DNA of 64,000 nucleotides from Mobilicoccus pelagius NBRC 104925. Lineage in GTDB: Bacteria; Actinomycetota; Actinomycetes; Actinomycetales; Dermatophilaceae. A program made the position numbers and the translations under genes. The notes beneath the pieces are model-generated. The model did not search any database and had not been told where the DNA came from. It saw only the letters and a program-made list of their open reading frames with translations. The DNA lies in the NCBI RefSeq assembly GCF_000247995.1, contig NZ_BAFE01000061.1:1-64000 (forward strand). The letters are read 5' to 3'. Within the stretch, counting starts at the first letter, position 1. Each line of letters begins with the position of its first letter. This document shows positions 58,359 to 64,000 of the stretch, in pieces.

Positions 58359-59354
58359 TCAGGGGCGAGGAGCAGGCGCCTCGGCGTCGAGGTCTGCGAG
58401 GTAACGCTCTGTGTCGAGCGCAGCGGCACATCCGCTTCCGGCCGCGGTGATGGCCTGGCGGTAGCTGTGGTCGACGAGGTCGCCGCAGGCGAAGACGCCG
58501 GGCAGGTTAGTCCGGGAGGTGCGCCCGTCGACGAGGACGTATCCCTCGGCGTCGAGGCGCACCTGGTCACGGACGAGTTCGCTGCGGGGGTCGTGGCCGA
58601 TCGCGACGAACAGACCGGTGATGTCGAGCTCGCGGGTCTCGCCGGTGATCGTGTCCGTGAGGGTCACGCCCGTGACCTTGTCCTCGCCGTGGATGGCGCT
58701 CACGGCGGAGTTGAAGGCGAACGAGATCTTGGGGTCGTCCATCGCCCGCTGGGCCATGATCTTGCTCGCCCGGAGTTCCTCCCGACGGTGGATGATCGTC
58801 ACCGACCGCGCGAAACGGGAGAGGAACGTCGCCTCCTCCATGGCGGAGTCCCCGCCTCCGACGACGGCGATGTCCTGATCACGGAAGAAGAAACCGTCAC
58901 ACGTGGCACACCACGAGACTCCGTGTCCCGAGAGGCGCTTCTCGTTCTCGACGCCCAACTCGCGGTAGGCGGATCCCATCGCGAGGATCGCGGTGCGGCT
59001 GCGGTAGGTGCGGCCCGATCCGTCGACGAACGTCTTGATCTGGCCGTCGAGGCTCATCTCGACGACGTCGTCCGCGACCAGCGTCGCGCCGAAGCGTTCG
59101 GCCTGCGTGCGCATGTTGTCCATGAGGTCGGGACCCATGATGCCCTCGGGGAACCCGGGGAAGTTCTCGACCTCGGTCGTGTTGATGAGCGCGCCTCCGG
59201 CGGTGACCGAACCGGTGATGACGACCGGAGCCAGGCCGGCGCGCGCGGCGTAGATGGCCGCGGTGTAGCCGGCGGGGCCGGAACCGACGACGACGACCTC
59301 GTGGAGATCGTCGTCGGACGCTGCCTGCGGGGCGGAGGTGGACTCGGTGGTCAC
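58359..59354 (-). CDS. trxB: Thioredoxin-disulfide reductase
   Basis: 331 residues. FAD-binding [16 protein letters not shown], redox-active [12 protein letters not shown] (CATC), NADP-binding [15 protein letters not shown] and HRREELRA, and C-terminal [15 protein letters not shown] are present. The GTG at 59354 was chosen for AAGGGA at good spacing; an ATG further upstream would add an unrelated Arg/Pro stretch. Probably cotranscribed with trxA. Confidence 0.96.
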   Translation of the reverse strand: MTTESTSAPQAASDDDLHEVVVVGSGPAGYTAAIYAARAGLAPVVITGSVTAGGALINTTEVENFPGFPEGIMGPDLMDNMRTQAERFGATLVADDVVEMSLDGQIKTFVDGSGRTYRSRTAILAMGSAYRELGVENEKRLSGHGVSWCATCDGFFFRDQDIAVVGGGDSAMEEATFLSRFARSVTIIHRREELRASKIMAQRAMDDPKISFAFNSAVSAIHGEDKVTGVTLTDTITGETRELDITGLFVAIGHDPRSELVRDQVRLDAEGYVLVDGRTSRTNLPGVFACGDLVDHSYRQAITAAGSGCAAALDTERYLADLDAEAPAPRP

Positions 59355-59452
59355 GGATGGTCCCTTCGTGTGTCGGCGACCCGGGGTGCTGACGGGTCGA
59401 GGTCTCGTCAAGTGAACCATCGGTGAAGCCGGGATGTTCCGCCCGGCCCGCG

Positions 59453-60310
59453 TCACGGGACGGCGAGGGGACCGGCGAGAGGCCTGGTGGCGGACGCCCC
59501 ACACGCCGGCGGCCGGACCACGACGGTACGTCCCGTCCCGGGGAGTTCCGGTACGTCGCCCGAGGCGGGCGGGGCGGGGTCGGCAGGGTCCAGGAGCGGG
59601 GTGGAGGGAGCCGTCGGGTCGCCGAGGAGGACGAGGGCGGGTCGCCCCTCGTACGTCGCGACGTCGACGAACGCCTGCCGCGGAGAGAGACCGGACGCGG
59701 CGAGGCACCGTGCGATCGCGTCCCGAGACGGGACGCGGGGGGCGGGGTCGGTGGACGCGACGTCGGGCATCCGGCCGTCGGAGACGGCGTCGACCTGCCC
59801 GGCGAGGGTGCGTGGCCGATAGTCCGTCCCGCTGGTGACGACGGTGAGTCCGGCCAGAGCGTCCCTCCCGGCGTCCGTCCCCGTGACCAGGTCCGGCTCG
59901 GTGCCGACCCCCGGGTCGGCGAGGGTCATCGGGGGGAGTGCGTCCACGCTCCCCGAGGCCTCGATCGAGGTCCCGTCATCGCTCCCCTCTCCTCCGAGGG
60001 CACCCCAGGCGGCCTGTGCCTGGTGGACGACGACGTCGTCGTCGACGTGCAGGCCGACGGCAGCGAGCACCCCGCCCACCGCGAGGACGCCCGCGGCGGT
60101 CGCCCCGAGGACGGCCGTTCGGCGCCGCGGCCGTGCGGTGGCCGGGTCGAAGCGGTGGGCGAGCCCGGCGGAGGCGTGATGCTCCTCGGCGATGCTGCGG
60201 GAGATGCGCGCGGCGAGGTCCTCGGGAACGGTCGCGGGCGTGGACATGCCCGCGAGGAGGCGCCTGAGCTCGGGATCGTCGTCCTCGGAGCCGTGCCGGC
60301 GCAGACCCAT
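59453..60310 (-). CDS. Single-pass membrane protein resembling an anti-sigma factor
   Basis: 285 residues from the ATG at 60310; ATG 60337 is an alternative. The N-terminus ([23 protein letters not shown]) resembles the sigma-binding end of actinobacterial anti-sigma factors but has no zinc-binding HxxxCxxC motif. A membrane helix (about 63-85) and a 200-residue Asp/Gly/Pro-rich extracytoplasmic domain with one Cys pair follow. In many Actinobacteria sigM and its anti-sigma lie between murJ and trxB; here no sigma gene is present, so this is an orphan or a re-purposed protein. Function unknown. Confidence 0.7.
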   Translation of the reverse strand: MGLRRHGSEDDDPELRRLLAGMSTPATVPEDLAARISRSIAEEHHASAGLAHRFDPATARPRRRTAVLGATAAGVLAVGGVLAAVGLHVDDDVVVHQAQAAWGALGGEGSDDGTSIEASGSVDALPPMTLADPGVGTEPDLVTGTDAGRDALAGLTVVTSGTDYRPRTLAGQVDAVSDGRMPDVASTDPAPRVPSRDAIARCLAASGLSPRQAFVDVATYEGRPALVLLGDPTAPSTPLLDPADPAPPASGDVPELPGTGRTVVVRPPACGASATRPLAGPLAVP

Positions 60311-60610
60311 GTCCTCCACCACCCCTCGCTGGTTCATGCGGGCGTGGCCCGCGTCGTCGTTCCCTTCATCGACGAGTGGTGCCACCGTGAAGTTCCCGCC
60401 GCGGGGACTCGCCGGAGGTGCCGCCTCGACGGATCCTGGACGGCCCCCTGCATGGGTGACGAGATCGGTGGCGTCTCCACTGCCGTGACACGACGCAGCA
60501 CGTGGTCGCCGTCACGGGCCCGGGTCGCCCTTGCAGGAACCCGGGTTCTCGCGCTCGAGGCGGAGAGGGCCGGCGTGAGCCGGGTTCCCTCGCGTGGGGA
60601 CGTCGAGGGA

Positions 60611-62353
60611 TCAGCGCGCGACGATCTCCGAGACGATGGCGCGGTACTTGCCGTCGTCCTGCTCGGCGGCCTTGGTCACCCAGACGATGACGTACCTCGC
60701 GTCGCTGCGGGCGTCCTCGGGGACGTCTGCCTGCTGCTCGCCCGTGGCGTCGGTGAATTCGCCGATCTTCGTGGCGGAGTCGATGGAACGGGAGGAGCCG
60801 ACGTAGACGGTGGCGTCCTGCGGGGTGTCGCCGAGGGTCACCGTGACGGTGGTCGGTTCGGCGTCGCGCGGGAGTTTCGCCGCGACGCCCACGCCCGACT
60901 TCTGGCCCTGGTAGTCGGCGTTCTTGTAGCCCTCGGACTGCCAGAACGTGTCGGCGTCGCCGTCCGTCGCCTTGTGCACGCCGCCGTCGTTCTCCGAGTC
61001 GTCGCCCTCTGGGTCGAGCGCCCGTACGCCGGTGAACTCGATCGGGCCGACATCGGTGGAGGTCGAGGGGGAGGCGGAGGCCGACGGGCCGGTGGTGGAC
61101 GTGCCCGGCCCACGCGTGGCGCTGGTCGACGGTGCGGGCGCGACGGCCTGGGACATGTCCTGGACCGCTCCACGAAGGGACACGGCCGCGAACACGGCGG
61201 CGAGGAGCATGGCGCCGGCGACGACGCCGATGACCGCCTTGGCGTAGCGACCCTCGCGCTCGAGGGGTGCGGCCACGAGGGGTGTGGGGGGTTCGAGGGG
61301 GCCGGTGGACGTGTCGAGTGCCTCGGGGACGTCGAGGAAGCCCGGGTCGCGGCGGCGCGCGGCGATCTCGCGGCGTTCCTCGGCCGCCTGGGCGGCCTTG
61401 TCGTGAGCGCGCTGCTCGCGGTGGCTGGGCTTGCGGGGCACGTTCCGCGGGGGGCGGGGGGTGGCGGCAGGCGTGGCAGCTGCACCGGCCCCGCCACTCG
61501 TCGCGGCGGCCCGGTCGGCGGCGCCCGCACGGATGCGCGGGATCTCCTCGGTGGGAGCCGCAACGGGCTTGGGGGCGACGTGCCGGACGAGGGTGTGCGA
61601 CCAGGGCCCGAGGCGCTGGGCGAGCTCACCGGGGGTGCGTGGCGCGCCGGAGCGCGTGAACGCCTCGCGGCAGAGGTCGTCGAGGTCGGCCGGGACGGCG
61701 ACGGCCAGCTCCGACGGAGCGGCGACGACGCCGGCGACACGGGGCGCCGCTTCGAGTCCGGGCACCGTCGTGCGGAGCGGCCACCGCGTCGTCATCGCGG
61801 CGTAGAGCAGGGCGATCGTGCCGAGCGCGTCGATGCGCTGCGCCTCGGCATGGTCGGGGACGGTCGTCCCCTCGACGGCCGCGGCGGTGGAGAGCCCGGC
61901 GATCTTGATGAGGCCGGCCTTGGTGCGACGGACCGCGTGCGGGGTGAGGTGGAGGTGGTGCAGGCCGGAGCGGGCGGCGACGTCGAGAGCCGTGGCGACC
62001 TCACCGACGATCCGGCGGGCCTCCTCGGGAGGGAGCGGCCCGTCGGCGAGGAGCTCGGCGAGGCTCGTAGAGTCGGCGAGGGACTCCTCGATGACCCAGG
62101 CGACGTCACCGCGGGAGCCGACGTCGAGGACGCGGACGAGTCGGTGGTCGTTGACGGCCGCGGTGGCGCGTGCGGCCTCGAGGAGGGGCTCCGCGTGCGG
62201 ATCGGAGACGGGCAGCACCGTGACGGAGACCTCACGGCCGAGGGTGCTGTCGGTCGCAGCCCACACCTCGATGGCACCGAGCGTGGCGCGGCGTTGGCGC
62301 AGGGCATACCGGCTCGCGAGGAGACGACCGGTTCCGACCCCCTGCACGGGCAC
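60611..62353 (-). CDS. Transmembrane pseudokinase with extracytoplasmic discoidin-like domain (MviN partner)
   Basis: 580 residues. A kinase-like domain (about 10-255) lacks the key residues: the VAIK Lys is replaced (VSVTVLP), HRD reads HLHLT, and DFG reads IAG, so it cannot be an active kinase. A basic coiled linker, one membrane helix (about 370-392), a Ser/Thr/Pro stretch and a beta-rich domain of about 130 residues (GVRALDPEGDD, DTFWQSEGY, VTVTLGD, YVIVWVTK) follow. In mycobacteria these two domains form the C-terminal half of MviN and bind FhaA after phosphorylation. Here they form a gene 101 bases behind murJ. GTG at 62353 has GGAG about seven bases upstream. Confidence 0.85.
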   Translation of the reverse strand: MPVQGVGTGRLLASRYALRQRRATLGAIEVWAATDSTLGREVSVTVLPVSDPHAEPLLEAARATAAVNDHRLVRVLDVGSRGDVAWVIEESLADSTSLAELLADGPLPPEEARRIVGEVATALDVAARSGLHHLHLTPHAVRRTKAGLIKIAGLSTAAAVEGTTVPDHAEAQRIDALGTIALLYAAMTTRWPLRTTVPGLEAAPRVAGVVAAPSELAVAVPADLDDLCREAFTRSGAPRTPGELAQRLGPWSHTLVRHVAPKPVAAPTEEIPRIRAGAADRAAATSGGAGAAATPAATPRPPRNVPRKPSHREQRAHDKAAQAAEERREIAARRRDPGFLDVPEALDTSTGPLEPPTPLVAAPLEREGRYAKAVIGVVAGAMLLAAVFAAVSLRGAVQDMSQAVAPAPSTSATRGPGTSTTGPSASASPSTSTDVGPIEFTGVRALDPEGDDSENDGGVHKATDGDADTFWQSEGYKNADYQGQKSGVGVAAKLPRDAEPTTVTVTLGDTPQDATVYVGSSRSIDSATKIGEFTDATGEQQADVPEDARSDARYVIVWVTKAAEQDDGKYRAIVSEIVAR

Positions 62354-62454
62354 TCCCCTCTCCGAAGGCTTCTGTCGAGGCGGGCCTGCCGGACTGGCGA
62401 GTTCCGGCGCGGGGCCGGGATTCTCGGGTCGTGCAGACACGTCTGACGAGAAGT

Positions 62455-64000
62455 TTAAGCGCCCCTGCGCGATCCGGGCGACACGCCGCGCAGGCGACGC
62501 AGGATCGGTCCGACGAACTCGTCGACCTCGTCGATGTGCATGCGCTGCGCGGCGGCGACGTAGAGGGCGACGAAGGTGATCCCGCCGACGAGGAGGGCGA
62601 GGGCGGAGGAGAACCACCAGCCACCCGTCGGGCCCGGCAGGACGGCGGGGAGGAGGTGGCGGATCGGCCAGGCGAGGAGGCCGGCGACGACCGCGGCGGG
62701 GACGCATGCGACGAGGCTGCGGATCCACGTGCGGATCGTGAGATGGAGGTCGAGGCCGCCGAGCCGGCTGCTCAACCACGCGATGCCGACTCCGGCGGCG
62801 ACGACGTTGCTCAGGGCCTGTGCGAGGGCGACGGTGACGGCGCGGTACTCGGAGGCGACGAGGTAGCAGAGGAGTCCGCCGAGGACGAAGACGCCGGAGT
62901 TGACGACCTGGAGCCAGAACGGCGCCTTGGCGTCCTCGTAGGCGTAGTAGGCACGCTGGGCGACGTAGAAGGCCCCGTAGGCGGGCAGGCCGAGGAGCAT
63001 CGCCTGGGTGATGTAGCCGAAGGCGTTGGCGGTCTCGAGGGAGGCGCCGACGAAGATCGTCGTCGTGAGGGAGGTGGCGAGGACGATGCCGCCGACCATG
63101 ACGGGGATGACGGTGGCGCCGACGACGCCGAGGCCGTGGGCGACGTCGTGGCGCACGGCGGGCGTGTCACCGGCCGCTGCGGCGCGGGACATCGACGTGA
63201 ACAGTGCGGTGACGACGGAGACGGTGATGAGGCCGTGCGGCGTCATGAACAGCATGAACGCGCTGTCGTAGGCGAGCTTGCCGCTGTCGCCCGCGGTCGC
63301 GGACGTGAGGACGCGGGACTGGACGATGAGCGCGAGCTGGGAGACGACGAGCGCGGCGAACGTCCACATCGCGACGCGGCTCGCGCTGCCGAGACCGACG
63401 CCGCGGAAGCCGAACGTCGGGTGGTAGCGGAACCCGCTGCGCCACAGGGGCACGAGGAGGACGAGCGCCTGGAGGGCGACGCCGACGGTGAGGGAGCCGG
63501 CGAGCAGCGCGATCATCGGCGGCGTGTACTGGTGGGGGTGGCCGAGGTGGCTGCCGTAGAGGCCGATGAACGAGCCGAGGCCGATGATCCACACGACGTT
63601 GCACAGCACGGGCGCCCAGGAGAACCAGCCGAACTCCTCGCGGGCGTTGAGCACCTGGCCGAGGATCGCGTAGAGCCCGTAGAAGAACACGGCCGGCATG
63701 GCGATGAACGCGAAGGCGACGGCGAGGTCGTGCGCGTCCTGGGGGAATCCCGAGTCGGAGAAGACGTTCACGAGCACGGGCACGAGCGGGATGCACACGA
63801 GCGTGACGACGCCGAGCCCGACGAGGGCGAGTGTGAGCAGCCGGTCGACGAACGCCTGACCGCCGTCGTCGTGGCGCATGGCCTTGCTGATCTGCGGCAC
63901 GAGCACGGCGTTGATCGCGCCTCCGGCGAGGAGGAGGAACACCGTGTTGGGCAGGGTGTTCGCGATGCTCCAGGCGTCACCGGCGAGGGATCGGCCGAAG
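62455..64000 (-). CDS. murJ: MurJ/MviN lipid II flippase (5' end beyond the window)
   Basis: 514 residues are visible, reading from the right edge with FGRSLAGDAWSIANTLPNTVFLLLAGG and the MviN motif GGAINAVLVPQISKAM. About 12 of the 14 or so helices are present, including MAMPAVFFYGLY and the TM9-type segment PHGLITVSVVTALFTSMSRAA. It ends with TAA at 62455 after a short basic tail, without the pseudokinase domain of mycobacterial MviN, which is encoded by the next gene. It moves lipid II to the outer membrane leaflet for the RodA/PbpA-type enzymes. Confidence 0.93.
   Translation of the reverse strand, partial: FGRSLAGDAWSIANTLPNTVFLLLAGGAINAVLVPQISKAMRHDDGGQAFVDRLLTLALVGLGVVTLVCIPLVPVLVNVFSDSGFPQDAHDLAVAFAFIAMPAVFFYGLYAILGQVLNAREEFGWFSWAPVLCNVVWIIGLGSFIGLYGSHLGHPHQYTPPMIALLAGSLTVGVALQALVLLVPLWRSGFRYHPTFGFRGVGLGSASRVAMWTFAALVVSQLALIVQSRVLTSATAGDSGKLAYDSAFMLFMTPHGLITVSVVTALFTSMSRAAAAGDTPAVRHDVAHGLGVVGATVIPVMVGGIVLATSLTTTIFVGASLETANAFGYITQAMLLGLPAYGAFYVAQRAYYAYEDAKAPFWLQVVNSGVFVLGGLLCYLVASEYRAVTVALAQALSNVVAAGVGIAWLSSRLGGLDLHLTIRTWIRSLVACVPAAVVAGLLAWPIRHLLPAVLPGPTGGWWFSSALALLVGGITFVALYVAAAQRMHIDEVDEFVGPILRRLRGVSPGSRRGA

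Noticed and set aside
59423-62446. A 1,007-codon plus-strand open frame
   Set aside because: Low-complexity Gly/Arg/Asp translation antisense to the pseudokinase and anti-sigma-like genes, which have membrane helices and family motifs.

Overview
The window looks like the replication-origin region of a high-GC (about 70 %) actinomycete, most like a non-sporulating member of the Micrococcales. That placement is an inference from gene content and order: dnaA-oriC-dnaN-recF-dciA-gyrB-gyrA with tRNA-Ile and tRNA-Ala after gyrA, rpmH-rnpA-yidD-yidC-jag-rsmG-parA-parB on the other side of dnaA, and the fhaA-fhaB-pstP-rodA-pbpA-pknA-pknB-trpG-crgA block. I cannot name the species.

Left part (1-14,150): a translationally coupled seven-gene operon for growth and division control (two FHA proteins, PP2C phosphatase, RodA, PbpA, two Ser/Thr kinases), then trpG, a DUF881 protein, crgA, a rhomboid protease, ppiA and a CwsA-like membrane protein. 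Between crgA and the rhomboid gene lies a phased array of DnaA-box-like 9-mers about 37 kb from oriC.

Middle part (14,150-36,000): a catabolic island for inositol and probably related cyclitols or anhydrosugars. It has a GntR regulator, iolC, an aldolase-like gene, iolB, iolA, a LacI-controlled pair (oxidoreductase plus TIM barrel), iolE, an IolE-like gene, iolG, a second oxidoreductase/TIM-barrel pair, a tiny membrane protein, iolT, a fourth Gfo/Idh/MocA oxidoreductase, a TSUP transporter, iolD and a transaldolase-family gene. The set is sufficient for import, oxidation, dehydration, ring opening, isomerisation, phosphorylation, aldol cleavage and conversion of malonate semialdehyde to acetyl-CoA. 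The promoters share a site TGT-N4-ACA, three times placed exactly 5 bp before a TTGAC -35 element, which suggests one regulon, probably under the GntR protein. A separate perfect palindrome serves the LacI pair.

Right part (36,000-64,000): an NnrS-family membrane protein, two tRNAs flanking a DLW-39-type microprotein, a DUF3566 protein, gyrA, gyrB (with a long acidic insert), dciA, recF, dnaN, oriC (47.8-48.25 kb), dnaA, then the divergent rpmH-to-parB run with three parS sites, trxA/trxB, a membrane protein resembling an anti-sigma factor, a pseudokinase with a putative extracellular sensor domain and the start of murJ. In mycobacteria the pseudokinase and MurJ are fused and bind FhaA; here they are separate genes, while fhaA lies at the other edge of the window.

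I see no rRNA genes, CRISPR arrays, insertion sequences or prophage genes. The stretch 54,382-55,436 is a 1-kb gene desert with a possible coding relic.
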